Assembly (NCBI RefSeq): GCF_002838065.1
Contig: NZ_PIZU01000014.1
Location: forward strand, 1 to 64,000
Source: Mycobacterium hubeiense
Lineage (GTDB): Bacteria > Actinomycetota > Actinomycetes > Mycobacteriales > Mycobacteriaceae
Length of the DNA stretch: 64,000 nt
Direction: 5' to 3'
Part shown: positions 38,452 through 46,953 of the stretch, one piece after another
How positions within the stretch are numbered: the first letter of the stretch is position 1
Layout of the letters: every line of letters begins with the position of its first letter
The notes under the pieces: model-generated
Told to the model about the DNA's origin: nothing
The model's input: only the letters and a program-made list of their open reading frames with translations
Database searches by the model: none
Translations under genes and position numbers: made by a program

Positions 38452-39233
38452 ACTTCGTCGTCGTCGCCTCGGCGTCGCTCGCGGTCCTTGTCGTGGTGCA
38501 CGGCGTCACGTTCCTGATCGGCCGTCGGATCGGCCGCTACAACGTCGTCGACGTGGCATGGGGTGTGGGTTTCATCGCGGTGGCCGTCGTGGCGGCCGTG
38601 CTGGGTGACGGCGATCTGTTCCGTCGGCTGTTGCTCCTGGCGTTGGTCGGCATTTGGGGTGTGCGGCTGGCCTGGCACATGGTCGTCAAGTCCGCGGGCA
38701 AGGGTGAGGACCCGCGCTATCGCGATCTGTTGGGCGGCGACTTCTCCGCCGGCCATGTGCTGCGCAAGGTCTTCGTGGTCCAGGGCGCCGCCACCTGGTT
38801 CGTCTCGTTGCCCGTGCAGCTTTCGGCGGTGCTGGGGCCGACGCCGGCGCTGTTGCGCCCGGTGCTGATCGCGGGCGTCGCGCTGTGGGCCGTCGGGTGG
38901 GCGTTCGAGGCCCTCGGCGATTACCAGTTGCGCCGCTTCAAGTCCGACCCCACCAACAAGGGCGCGATCATGGATCGCGGACTGTGGGCATGGACCCGCC
39001 ACCCCAACTACTTCGGCGACGCCTGCGTGTGGTGGGGGCTGTGGCTGGTCACCCTCACCGGCTGGCTGTCGCTGGTAACGGTGCCCTCGCCGCTGCTGAT
39101 GACGTACTTCCTGGTGTACGCCACCGGCGCACGGCTTGCCGAGGAATACATGGCGGACAGACCTGGCTTCGATGAATACCGTTCGCGCACATCGTTTTTC
39201 GTACCGCTACCACCTAGATCGCGAATACCATGA
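38448..39233 (+). CDS. DUF1295 membrane protein (steroid 5-alpha-reductase-like fold)
   Basis: A 261-residue integral membrane protein with six or seven helices, equivalent to Rv0446c. The C-terminal motif MDRGLWAWTRHPNYFGDACVWWGLWL is the hallmark of the isoprenylcysteine methyltransferase / steroid-5-alpha-reductase superfamily and binds the nicotinamide or SAM cofactor. It ends with a typical LAEEYMADRPGFDEYRSRTS tail. It probably acts on the lipid product of the operon. The ATG at 38448 overlaps the ufaA1 stop, and its stop overlaps the sigK start. Confidence 0.87.
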   Translation: MNFVVVASASLAVLVVVHGVTFLIGRRIGRYNVVDVAWGVGFIAVAVVAAVLGDGDLFRRLLLLALVGIWGVRLAWHMVVKSAGKGEDPRYRDLLGGDFSAGHVLRKVFVVQGAATWFVSLPVQLSAVLGPTPALLRPVLIAGVALWAVGWAFEALGDYQLRRFKSDPTNKGAIMDRGLWAWTRHPNYFGDACVWWGLWLVTLTGWLSLVTVPSPLLMTYFLVYATGARLAEEYMADRPGFDEYRSRTSFFVPLPPRSRIP

Positions 39234-39811
39234 CGGCATTGGCCGCGGTGGCTAGGCTACCGATCGTGACCCCCGACCTCGACGTGTTGCTGCGCCAGGT
39301 GGCTCAACGCGACGTCGACGCGTTCGCGACGTTCTACGACCAGACGCGGGCCAGGGTCTACGGGCTGGTCACCCGCGTGCTGCGCGATCCCGGCTACAGC
39401 GAGGAAACCACCCAGGACATCTACTTGCAGGTGTGGCGCAACGCGAGCAGCTACGACCCCGGCTCGGGGTCGCCGCTGGCGTGGCTGATGACGTTGGCGC
39501 ACCGGCGGGCGGTGGACCGGGTTCGCTCCGAACAGGCCGCCAGCCAGCGCGAGTCACGCTACGGCGTCGCCAACGTCGACCCGCCGAGCGATCATGTCGC
39601 CGATGCCGTGATCACCTCGGACGAACGCCGCCGGGTCGCCGACTGTCTCGACTCGCTGACCGACACCCAGCGTGAATGCATCCAGCTCGCCTACTACGAG
39701 GGATTGACGTACGTCCAAGTGTCCGAACGGTTGTCGGCGAATCTCGCGACGATCAAATCGCGGATGCGTGATGCGATCCGCGGTCTACGCAATTGTTTGG
39801 GGGTGGCATGA
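39230..39811 (+). CDS. sigK: ECF sigma factor SigK
   Basis: A 193-residue extracytoplasmic-function sigma factor. Region 2 (about 35-95) includes [29 protein letters not shown] and [15 protein letters not shown]; region 4 (about 135-190) includes [44 protein letters not shown]. It follows M. tuberculosis SigK closely, including QRESRYG-ANVDP. SigK is held inactive by RskA, encoded next. It is the fifth gene of the operon and overlaps both neighbours by 4 bp. The operon's own promoter carries a SigK -10 element. The mpt70/mpt83 targets are not in this window. Confidence 0.92.
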   Translation: MTALAAVARLPIVTPDLDVLLRQVAQRDVDAFATFYDQTRARVYGLVTRVLRDPGYSEETTQDIYLQVWRNASSYDPGSGSPLAWLMTLAHRRAVDRVRSEQAASQRESRYGVANVDPPSDHVADAVITSDERRRVADCLDSLTDTQRECIQLAYYEGLTYVQVSERLSANLATIKSRMRDAIRGLRNCLGVA

Positions 39812-40518
39812 CAGAGCCGCTTGACCCCGAACTGATGGACCTGGCAACGCCTTACGCGTTGCACGCCGTCACCCCGGATGAACGAGACGAGATCGAGCGA
39901 CGCCTGGCCGCGGCGCCCCCCGAGGTGGCGCGGGCGTTCGCCGACGAAGTGCGCGCGGTGCGCGAAACCATGGCCGTGGTCTCGTCGGGCACCGCCGCCG
40001 AGCCGCCAGATCACCTGCGGGACCGCCTGCTTGCCGAAGTGACACCCAACGTGCGCGAGCTGCGACCCAAGGCGTCCCGCTGGCGCACCGCCGTGCTGGC
40101 CGCCGCGGCGGCCCTCGTGGTCGGGTTAGGCGCGCTGGGCGTCGGGTTGGCGCTGCGGCCGCCGGCGACGCCGTCGACGGCCGAGCAGGTGTTCGCGGCA
40201 CCGGACGTGCGCACCGTCTCCGGCGAGTTGCCCACCGGCGGCACCGCCACTGTCGTGTTCTCCCGCGAGAAGAACGCCGGTGTGCTGGTGATGAACAACG
40301 TCGACCCGCCCGCACCCGGCACCGTCTACCAGATGTGGCTGCTGCGCGACGGCAGCCCGGAATCGGCGGGCACCATGGACGCCGAAGACGTCGCCCCGTC
40401 GACCACCGCGGTGCTACCCGACCTCGGGGACTCCTCGGCGTTGGCGTTCACCGTCGAGCCGGGCGACGGGTCCGAACGGCCGACCACGCCGATCATCGCT
40501 GAGCTGCCATTGGCTTAA
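39808..40518 (+). CDS. rskA: Anti-sigma-K factor RskA
   Basis: A 236-residue membrane anti-sigma factor. The N-terminal cytoplasmic anti-sigma domain (about 1-75; [25 protein letters not shown]) binds SigK. A single membrane helix is at about 94-116, and the outer RskA domain (about 125-236) includes [22 protein letters not shown]. Regulated proteolysis from outside would release SigK, as in M. tuberculosis. The ATG overlaps the sigK stop (ATGA), ensuring balanced synthesis. Its last 4 bp overlap the convergent ligase gene. Confidence 0.92.
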   Translation: MTEPLDPELMDLATPYALHAVTPDERDEIERRLAAAPPEVARAFADEVRAVRETMAVVSSGTAAEPPDHLRDRLLAEVTPNVRELRPKASRWRTAVLAAAAALVVGLGALGVGLALRPPATPSTAEQVFAAPDVRTVSGELPTGGTATVVFSREKNAGVLVMNNVDPPAPGTVYQMWLLRDGSPESAGTMDAEDVAPSTTAVLPDLGDSSALAFTVEPGDGSERPTTPIIAELPLA

Positions 40519-41618
40519 AGCGTGTCTTCGAGCGTCGCCGCGGCCAGTTCCTCGATGACGTCACCAACGAGCTCGCGGCGCCGCCACACCCGCCGTTGCC
40601 GCATTGCGCCGTTGCCCGCCAAGATGATCCGCGCCAGCTCCGAGCGCACCATCTCGTAGTCGCCGAGCGCCTCCAGCGCGGGCCGGACATGGTCGACGAA
40701 TCCGGACAGCAGCGCCCGCGTCGGCGCCGAGGCGTGGGTTTGGACCAGATCGATCGCCTCACCGTCGAGGCCGTCGCGCGCCGATTTCCAATACGCGGCT
40801 TTCAGCGCGTGCGGCGCCAGCCGCGGGGTACCCTCGCCGTCGCGCTCGGCCTCCAGCGCCGTCATCACGGCCGCCCGGATCAGCGTCGCGAGCAGTACCG
40901 TCTCCGCGACCGTCGCGGGGATGTCGGCGACGCGGACCTCGACTGTCGGAAAGTTGGCCGACGGGCGGACGTCCCAATAGATCATGCCGTCGTCGAGCAC
41001 GGCGCCGGCGTCGCGCAGCATCCGGACCACCGCGTCGTACTCGTCGACGGAATCGAAATGCGGTGGCGGACCCGAACTTGGCCACCGCGTCCACAGCATG
41101 CTGCGGAAGCTGGCGTATCCCGTGTCGGTATTGCGATAGACGGCCGAGTTGGCGGTCAGCGCCAGCAGCAGATGCAGCCACGGACGAAGCCGGTTGCTGA
41201 CCCGGATCGCGGCCTCGCGGCTGGGCACGGCGACGTGCACGTGGCAGCCGCAGATGCCCTGCTCGTGGGCGATCATGCCGAACTTGTCGGCGATCATGCG
41301 ATAGCGCGGGGTGTCGGTGACCGGGAATTCGTGCGGCACGGTCGGCGGCAGCGCGACGGCGAGCAGTCGCGTGTTGTTGACCTCTGCGGCCTCGGCGGCG
41401 ACACGGCGCAGCCGCGAGAGTTCCGAGCGCAGTTTGTCACTGCTGCTCATCACATCCGTGGTGGTTTCGATTTGGCAGCTGGTCAGCTCGAGCTGAAGTT
41501 TGACGCCGTGAGTCGCGGCGTGGTCGGCGACCGCTTTGTTGCGGGCGGCCGGCTCGCCGTTGTCCGGGTCGATGAGCAGGAACTCCTCCTCGACGCCCAC
41601 GGTCGGATGGCAGCCCAT
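40515..41618 (-). CDS. YbdK-type carboxylate-amine (glutamate-cysteine) ligase
   Basis: A 367-residue ATP-grasp-like enzyme of the GCS2/YbdK family. It has the family opening [32 protein letters not shown], and [16 protein letters not shown], with acidic and His residues for Mg-ATP. Family members ligate glutamate and an amino compound weakly, and the true substrate in mycobacteria, which use mycothiol rather than glutathione, is uncertain (Rv0433-like). It converges on rskA with a 4-bp overlap and begins at ATG 41618, divergent from the F420 enzyme. Confidence 0.87.
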   Translation of the reverse strand: MGCHPTVGVEEEFLLIDPDNGEPAARNKAVADHAATHGVKLQLELTSCQIETTTDVMSSSDKLRSELSRLRRVAAEAAEVNNTRLLAVALPPTVPHEFPVTDTPRYRMIADKFGMIAHEQGICGCHVHVAVPSREAAIRVSNRLRPWLHLLLALTANSAVYRNTDTGYASFRSMLWTRWPSSGPPPHFDSVDEYDAVVRMLRDAGAVLDDGMIYWDVRPSANFPTVEVRVADIPATVAETVLLATLIRAAVMTALEAERDGEGTPRLAPHALKAAYWKSARDGLDGEAIDLVQTHASAPTRALLSGFVDHVRPALEALGDYEMVRSELARIILAGNGAMRQRRVWRRRELVGDVIEELAAATLEDTL

Positions 41619-41740
41619 AATTCATGGTCTCCAAGAACGATCCGGCCCGTCGGGAGATCTCGCAACGGGCCGGATCCGGTGATGGCTGCCGGGAGGAATG
41701 CCCACGCGGGAGCCGGTCCAAACCTGCCTACGATCAGATG

Positions 41741-42562
41741 ATGGCCAAGAATTTTCGCTTTGGTTTGGGACTGCACGACGCGCGGTCACGGTCCCGGGTC
41801 GAGGAGGTGGCGCGTCGCGCAGAGTCCCTCGGTTTCGACGTACTGCACGTGCCCGACCACCTCGGGGCGCCGGCGCCGTTTCCGGTGCTGATGACGGCGG
41901 CCGCGGCGACGACGACGCTGCGGGTGGGCACGTTCGTGCTCAACGCGGGGTTCTACCGGCCGGCGTTGTTGGCGCGCGACGTCGCGGCGATGCAGGACCT
42001 GACCGACGGGCGCTTCGAACTGGGGCTGGGCGCGGGATATGTGCGCGAAGAGTTCGAGGCCGCCGAGCTGCCGTATCCGACTGCGGGGCAGCGCGTCGAG
42101 CATCTGCGCCACGTCACCGCGTACATGCGCGAACACGTGCCCGAGGTGCCGATCATGATCGCGGGCAACGGCGATCGGCTGCTGACGGTGGCGGCGCGAC
42201 ACGCCCACATCATCGGGTTGACCGGGGGTGACCCGGCCGACGGCGTCGACGACCCGCTGGCCGAACGGATCGCATTCGTGCGGGCGGCCGCCGGGGACCG
42301 GTTCGTTGAGCTGGAGCTCAACATCGCGATCACCGCGATGCCCACCGACGGCTCCCGGATGCCCGATCTGTCGATCACCCGCCGTTTTCTCCCGACGCTG
42401 ACCGACGAGCAGTTGCTTGCCACGCCGGGCGTGCTGTCGGGCTCACCGCGCGATATCGCCGAGCGGATTCGCGGCTACCGCGACACCTACGGCGTCAGCT
42501 ACGTCATCGTGCAGGCGCCGCACGCCGAGGCATTCGGCAAAGTCATCGAGGAATTGCGATAG
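41741..42562 (+). CDS. LLM-class F420-dependent oxidoreductase
   Basis: A 273-residue luciferase-like protein of the deazaflavin group. It begins FRFGLGLHDARSRSRVEEVARRAESLGFDVLHVPDH, then TTTLRVGTFVLNAGFYRPALLARDVAAMQDLTDGRFELGLGAGYVREEF, both typical of the family, and VPIMIAGNGDRLLTVAARHA near residue 135. The substrate is unknown. Adjacent ATGs at 41738 and 41741 are both possible starts; the longer frame to 41624 lacks family similarity. It is separated from the other genes and has no obvious operon partner except perhaps the ANTAR gene 20 bp downstream. Confidence 0.85.
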   Translation: MAKNFRFGLGLHDARSRSRVEEVARRAESLGFDVLHVPDHLGAPAPFPVLMTAAAATTTLRVGTFVLNAGFYRPALLARDVAAMQDLTDGRFELGLGAGYVREEFEAAELPYPTAGQRVEHLRHVTAYMREHVPEVPIMIAGNGDRLLTVAARHAHIIGLTGGDPADGVDDPLAERIAFVRAAAGDRFVELELNIAITAMPTDGSRMPDLSITRRFLPTLTDEQLLATPGVLSGSPRDIAERIRGYRDTYGVSYVIVQAPHAEAFGKVIEELR

Positions 42563-42582
42563 TCCGCGTTTGATATCGCGCT

Positions 42583-42882
42583 GTGCGGGAACAACAGTCG
42601 ATTATGCGGGGCAGCCCCACCGTCGAAGATTCCACCCGCACCGACGCCCGGATGCTCGACAGGGCCGAGGGCATATTAGTGGCGTTGCGGCGGTGCACGA
42701 TCAACGCCGCGTTCGACGAGATCGTGGGCGCCTCGAAGCGGCACCGGGTTCCGACATTGTGCATCGCCCGGGCACTCGTCGCGCTGGCGGAAAACTCCGA
42801 GATGCCCGAGACGCCTGACGACGACGCGACCGCCGCCGCGCGCTACGAATGGGGCTCGCTGTTGGACACGCCGGCACGATGA
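42583..42882 (+). CDS. Small ANTAR-domain protein
   Basis: A 99-residue protein. Residues 24-70 (LDRAEGILVALRRCTINAAFDEIVGASKRHRVPTLCIARALVALAE) fit the three-helix ANTAR RNA-binding domain, which works as an antiterminator on paired hairpins. No receiver, GAF or PAS sensor domain is fused, which is unusual but known for mycobacterial ANTAR-only proteins. The start may be GTG 42583 or ATG 42604. It lies 20 bp after the F420 enzyme gene, so both may share a transcript. No target RNA hairpin pair is evident nearby. Confidence 0.65.
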   Translation: MREQQSIMRGSPTVEDSTRTDARMLDRAEGILVALRRCTINAAFDEIVGASKRHRVPTLCIARALVALAENSEMPETPDDDATAAARYEWGSLLDTPAR

Positions 42883-43376
42883 TCCGCCGCGCGGGCATGT
42901 GGCGTTGATCGCTTTGTGTGGGCGCGACGACGAGTCGACTAAGCTGCGACCCGTCCCGCCCTCGGGGACCTGACGAAAACTCTTTCGCTGCTGGTCGCTG
43001 GTGGTAGGCGCGAAGGGTTGGGAACGTCGTCCCAGGGATTCGGGAACGCGTCCGCCGTTCAAACCGCGTCACTCCTCCCGGTTCGAGGCGGCTGTCGGTG
43101 ATGGCTTGTCGCACGTTGTCGGGGCGCCACAACTGACGACCACGTTGGCGCTTTCCTACAATCCGCTGGGCGGACATCGCCAGTCAAACTGTGCATTCGC
43201 TGCAGACCCGGGCCAGGGGCTGACGAGGGCACGGCGCGCGCCGTGCTGGCGGCAGTCCTGGATCCTGCGGGAAAGCAGAAGTCCATCCCGCTGGTGCAGC
43301 GGGCGCGGCAGAGTGGAAGCGTGAACTCGCCTAGCAGGAGTCCTAACCCGAACCGTGAGCGTGAACTCGGTTCGGG
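42883..43376. other. Stretch without a recognisable gene
   Basis: No reading frame here looks like a protein. Several short frames overlap one another and lack starts with ribosome-binding sites. One plus-strand frame at about 43221-43330 (DEGTARAVLAAVLDPAGKQKS and on) looks coding-like but has no start and matches nothing I recognise; it may be a relic. The stretch, together with the acyl-CoA dehydrogenase remnant next to it, looks like a decayed region. Confidence 0.6.
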
Positions 43377-43378
43377 TC
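43345..43378 (-). terminator. Hairpin after the acyl-CoA dehydrogenase remnant
   Basis: AACCCGAACC (43345-43354) pairs with GGTTCGGGTC (43369-43378) at 9 of 10 positions around a 14-bp loop, overlapping the stop codon of the minus-strand remnant. It is a GC-rich hairpin without a clear T-run, as usual in mycobacteria. Confidence 0.5.
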
Positions 43379-43580
43379 AGAACCAGCCGGGCTGAGCCTC
43401 CACGGTGGTGCGATCGAGGCTGGCCAGCAAGTCGAGCTGTGGACCGACCTTTGGCAGCGCGTAGGCGTAGAAGTACTGTGCCGCCGCGCGCTTGCCGTCG
43501 TAGAAGTCGCCGTGGTGATCACTGGCGGCGATCAGCTGCTCGAGAGCGGGCTGACGCGCTACACGGGTCGCATTCGGCGA
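43377..43580 (-). pseudogene. 3' remnant of an acyl-CoA dehydrogenase (fadE) gene
   Basis: The minus strand encodes an open 67-residue end of a FadE-type protein: ALEQLIAASDHHGDFYDGK, AAAQYFYAYALPKVGP and QLDLLASLDRTTVEAQPGWF before the stop. This is the C-terminal segment of long acyl-CoA dehydrogenases, in which an active gene ends with a similar SLDRTT motif. Upstream the frame is closed by TAA at 43581-43583 and no dehydrogenase sequence follows, so the rest of the gene (over 500 codons) is lost. The region between the remnant and 43836 has no gene. Confidence 0.75.
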
Positions 43581-43835
43581 TTACCAGCTCGAGATCTACC
43601 TACAGACAGGGATTGTCCTGCTGCCATTTTGTTGAACCACGAGTTCACCAGGTCAGACACTGTTACCGCGCGTGGTCATGAACTCGGTCGGGGCCCACCT
43701 CGTCCGGTACTGACACGGGTGGTGGCGCAGCGGGGCCCACATCGATGGGCCGTTGTCGCATCGCCACAACGGACGCCGGCCGCGTTGGCGGGTTTGCACG
43801 AGCAATGCAGCGCATCGCGGCCCTAGCTTGCTCGT

Positions 43836-44684
43836 ATGCCTAGATCTCGATCGCGACTCAAGACCGCAGACCTCATCGGCCGGGTGGTGGTCGTGACCGG
43901 CGCGGGCAGCGGCATCGGCCGCGAAGTTGCGTTGTTGTGCGCGCAACGCGGCGCCTACCTGGCGCTGTGTGACATCAACGACGCCGGCATGGCCGACACC
44001 GCCGAGGCGGCCCGAGCCCGTGGCGCGCAGGTGCTGACCTCGCGGGTGGACGTATCCGACGCCGAGTCGATGACCCGCTTCGCGCAAGCCACGTTCGACG
44101 GGTTCGGCAGGGTGGACCTGTTGGTCAACAATGCCGGTGTTGGCTTGGTCGGCGGATTCCTCGATACCAGTGCCAAGGACTGGCAGTGGTTGATCGACAT
44201 CAACATCATGGGAGTGGTACACGGCTGCAACGCCTTCCTGCCCACCATGATCGAGTCCGGGCACGGTGGCCACGTCGTCAACCTGTCCTCAGCCGCGGGC
44301 CTGCTGGCCAACCCACAGCTGACCGCTTACAGCGCCACGAAGTTCGCGGTACTCGGGTTGTCCGAAGCGCTGCGCATGGAACTGAAGGCCCACGGCATCG
44401 GTGTCACCGCCGTGTGCCCCGGCATCATCAACACCGCCATCACGCAGAACACCCCCATCCGCGGCGACGGCGACGGCGACGAGCGTCGCAAACGCCTCGC
44501 ATCGTCCTACCAGAAGCGCGGGTACACGCCAGAGCGCGTCGCGCGCAACATTCTGCTCGCAGTCGACCGCAACCGCGCCGTGGCGCCTATCGCTGCCGAG
44601 GCGCACCTGATGTATGTGCTCTCCCGCGTCGCGCCGCCCCTGGCCCGGTGGATCGCAACTCGAATGGCCGAATTCTCCAAGTGA
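43836..44684 (+). CDS. Short-chain dehydrogenase/reductase
   Basis: A 282-residue classical SDR. Cofactor motif TGAGSGIGRE is at about 21-30, NNAGVG near 99, and the catalytic Ser (NLSSAAG) and Tyr-x-x-x-Lys (YSATKFA) follow. The C-terminal hydrophobic stretch (MYVLSRVAPPLARWIATRM) suggests membrane attachment, as in other mycobacterial lipid-related SDRs. It lies 23 bp before a second SDR gene on the same strand, with which it may act on an alcohol/ketone pair. The substrate is unknown. Confidence 0.85.
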   Translation: MPRSRSRLKTADLIGRVVVVTGAGSGIGREVALLCAQRGAYLALCDINDAGMADTAEAARARGAQVLTSRVDVSDAESMTRFAQATFDGFGRVDLLVNNAGVGLVGGFLDTSAKDWQWLIDINIMGVVHGCNAFLPTMIESGHGGHVVNLSSAAGLLANPQLTAYSATKFAVLGLSEALRMELKAHGIGVTAVCPGIINTAITQNTPIRGDGDGDERRKRLASSYQKRGYTPERVARNILLAVDRNRAVAPIAAEAHLMYVLSRVAPPLARWIATRMAEFSK

Positions 44685-44707
44685 AGAAACATAGTTAAGG
44701 ACGTGAC

Positions 44708-45496
44708 ATGCAATTGAAGGGTCGCAGCGCGCTGGTCACCGGCGCGACGGGAGGCATCGGTCGCGCCATCGCGCGCGAACTGGCCGCGCGGGGGTGTGAC
44801 TTGACGGTCACGGGTCGGCGCGAGTTGGAGCTTCAGCGGCTGGTCGGCGAGCTCGGACCGGCCGCCCGAGGGTTGACCGCCGACCTCACCAACCTTGGCG
44901 AAGTGCGCGATCTGATGGATAGCGCGGGCGCGGTGGATGTGCTCGTCGCCAATGCCGGCATCGGTATCCCGCAGGATCTCGCGATGCTCAGCGACGACGA
45001 GATCGAGGAAGCGGTCCGCATCAATCTGTTGGCCCCCGCGGCGCTTGCGCGTGCAGCGGTGGCGCCGATGAAACAGCGCGGCCAGGGTCACATCGTCTTC
45101 ATGTCGTCGGGGGCCGGACTCATTGCAACACCTGGAAACGGCACCATATATACGGCCACTAAATGGGGTCTGCGCGGGCTCGGGCTGGCCCTACGGCAGG
45201 AGCTGCACGGCACGGGTGTCGGCGTGTCCACGATCTTTCCCGGACCGATCCGAGACGCCGGGATGTTGGCGGACACCGGTGTTACCCTTCCCCGCGGATT
45301 CGGTACGAGTTCGCCCGAGGACGTCGCACGCGCGGTAGCCGAAGCCATCGAGCGAGACAAGCCGGAGACGACGGTCGCGTCGGCCGGCGTGCGTCTCCTC
45401 GTTGGGATTGCCGCTGTCGCACCGGTACTCATCGGTGAGCTCGCCCGGCTGGCCGGAGTGGGGCGCGTCCGAGATGCGATGCTCGGCCGCGTTTGA
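44708..45496 (+). CDS. Short-chain dehydrogenase/reductase
   Basis: A 262-residue SDR with TGATGGIGRA at about 11-20, ANAGIG near 86, and catalytic Ser (MSSGAGL) and Tyr-x-x-x-Lys (YTATKWG). The C-terminus continues into a hydrophobic stretch (RLLVGIAAVAPVLIGELARLAG) that may bind membrane. It is preceded by another SDR gene 23 bp upstream and converges on the PucR-type regulator gene 16 bp away. No substrate can be assigned from the sequence. Confidence 0.85.
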   Translation: MQLKGRSALVTGATGGIGRAIARELAARGCDLTVTGRRELELQRLVGELGPAARGLTADLTNLGEVRDLMDSAGAVDVLVANAGIGIPQDLAMLSDDEIEEAVRINLLAPAALARAAVAPMKQRGQGHIVFMSSGAGLIATPGNGTIYTATKWGLRGLGLALRQELHGTGVGVSTIFPGPIRDAGMLADTGVTLPRGFGTSSPEDVARAVAEAIERDKPETTVASAGVRLLVGIAAVAPVLIGELARLAGVGRVRDAMLGRV

Positions 45497-45512
45497 CCGG
45501 AGCAAGCTGACG

Positions 45513-46838
45513 CTAGTTGGCCGGCCGCAGAGAGCCGACGTCGGTGAGGGCCGCCGCTCCTGAATCGGACGCCTCGGTGACGAGTTCGGCGAGGGTCAGC
45601 GCGACGCGCAGTTCGAGGGTGCGCTTGTCCAACGACCGTCCAAGCAGCTCTTCAGCTTGGCGGATCCGGTAGGCGACCGTGTTCTCGTGAATGTGCAGTC
45701 GCTTGGCCGTTCGGCCACGGCTGCAGTTCTCGTCGAGATAGGTGCGCAGCGTGGCCGCGAGCCGACGAGTGGTTTCGTCTGTCGACCCCAGTCGGCCGAG
45801 TTCGCGTTGCACGAACACGCGCGCCTGGTCGATATCGACGGTGGTGATGGCGCGCAGCGATACGGTGTCGTAGCGGGTGACACTACCGACCGGGCGGCCC
45901 ACAAGCCGCGCGATTCGTTGCGCCTCAACCGCTTCCAGATAACTGGAGCGAAAGCCCGCGATGCCGCGCGCAGGCTCGCCGATCGCGACCCGCACCCCAG
46001 GTGCATTCGCCGTCCGAAACCGCAACTCGTCCAACACTTTCGACGGTATGTCACTGTGAGAGCTGATCCAGGCCGCGGCCGACAGTATCCCCATCGGGTG
46101 CACGAGGGGCTTCTGATTACCGATCGCGGCGGCGATATCGCGGATGGCCGCTTCAAGGACGGCTTGCGTGTTGCGCCCTTCTTCGTGGGACTCGAGCCAA
46201 GCGATGGCGGCGACGTGCACACGACGGACGTCGTGGCGAAGCCGCCGGCTGGCCACGTCGATATCGACGGGTTGTCCGGCCAGGATGGCGCCGACGGTCT
46301 CGGCCTGGCTGGCGGCCGCGCTGCGCAACCACCGGTCGCGTTCGGCGGTGTACACCTCCTCGACCTGACACAGCGCGGCGTCGACGTAGGCGAACATCCA
46401 CGCCGAACACAATTCGGTCGCGAGGTTGAGTTCCGCGGCGTTGCGTGCGTGGGCTTCCAGGATCGCGTTGACGTGATGCGACGTCGCGGCGTGCCCCAGT
46501 CGATAGCTGCGCATCAGCGTGGTGAGCGGTATGCCGTGTTGTGCACCGTCCTGTGCGTAGGCCAAGGTCGGCGACTGCAGGCGTGCCGCGTGGATGGGGT
46601 CGGCTCCGGCCAGCAGCACCTCGGCAAAGTCGCAAATGCTGGCTTCGGTGCTCGCGCGGTTGACTTCGAGGGCCTCCTCGTTGACAAGCAGGTCGGGCAG
46701 CCGCTCGCTGGTGTATTCATTCACCGCGACCGAGATCTCACCGGCGCGTTCCGCGAGTTCTACGGCAGCGGGCCGCAGCACCGCCGCCCACACGCGCCGC
46801 TGGTCATCGCCCTGAGCGCCTGTCCAGGCCGGCTCCAT
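45513..46838 (-). CDS. PucR/CdaR-type transcriptional regulator
   Basis: A 441-residue regulator. The C-terminal helix-turn-helix (TLRTYLDENCSRGRTAKRLHIHENTVAYRIRQAEELLGR, about 380-420) is the PucR C-terminal domain. The central part (about 220-350) fits the GGDEF-like CdaR domain and the N-terminal part is a long helical sensor-like region (LTTLMRSYRLGHAATSHHV). I chose ATG 46838 because the longer frame runs antisense across the divergent promoter. It is divergent from the WS/DGAT-fadD operon with 115 bp between starts, which it probably controls; the ligand is unknown. Confidence 0.85.
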   Translation of the reverse strand: MEPAWTGAQGDDQRRVWAAVLRPAAVELAERAGEISVAVNEYTSERLPDLLVNEEALEVNRASTEASICDFAEVLLAGADPIHAARLQSPTLAYAQDGAQHGIPLTTLMRSYRLGHAATSHHVNAILEAHARNAAELNLATELCSAWMFAYVDAALCQVEEVYTAERDRWLRSAAASQAETVGAILAGQPVDIDVASRRLRHDVRRVHVAAIAWLESHEEGRNTQAVLEAAIRDIAAAIGNQKPLVHPMGILSAAAWISSHSDIPSKVLDELRFRTANAPGVRVAIGEPARGIAGFRSSYLEAVEAQRIARLVGRPVGSVTRYDTVSLRAITTVDIDQARVFVQRELGRLGSTDETTRRLAATLRTYLDENCSRGRTAKRLHIHENTVAYRIRQAEELLGRSLDKRTLELRVALTLAELVTEASDSGAAALTDVGSLRPAN

Positions 46839-46953
46839 GCACTGGACGGTATCGCCGCGCCGATCAGACGGTGGGCATATTGGACAAGGGGCGGGCACAA
46901 CGTTGGCGCACACAGACAAGAGAAGGACGGCGTCGACGACGGACGATCTTCGC

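Noticed and set aside
43001..43324. A 107-codon plus-strand frame in the decayed stretch
   Set aside because: It has no family likeness, no ribosome-binding site, and competes with equally open frames on both strands.
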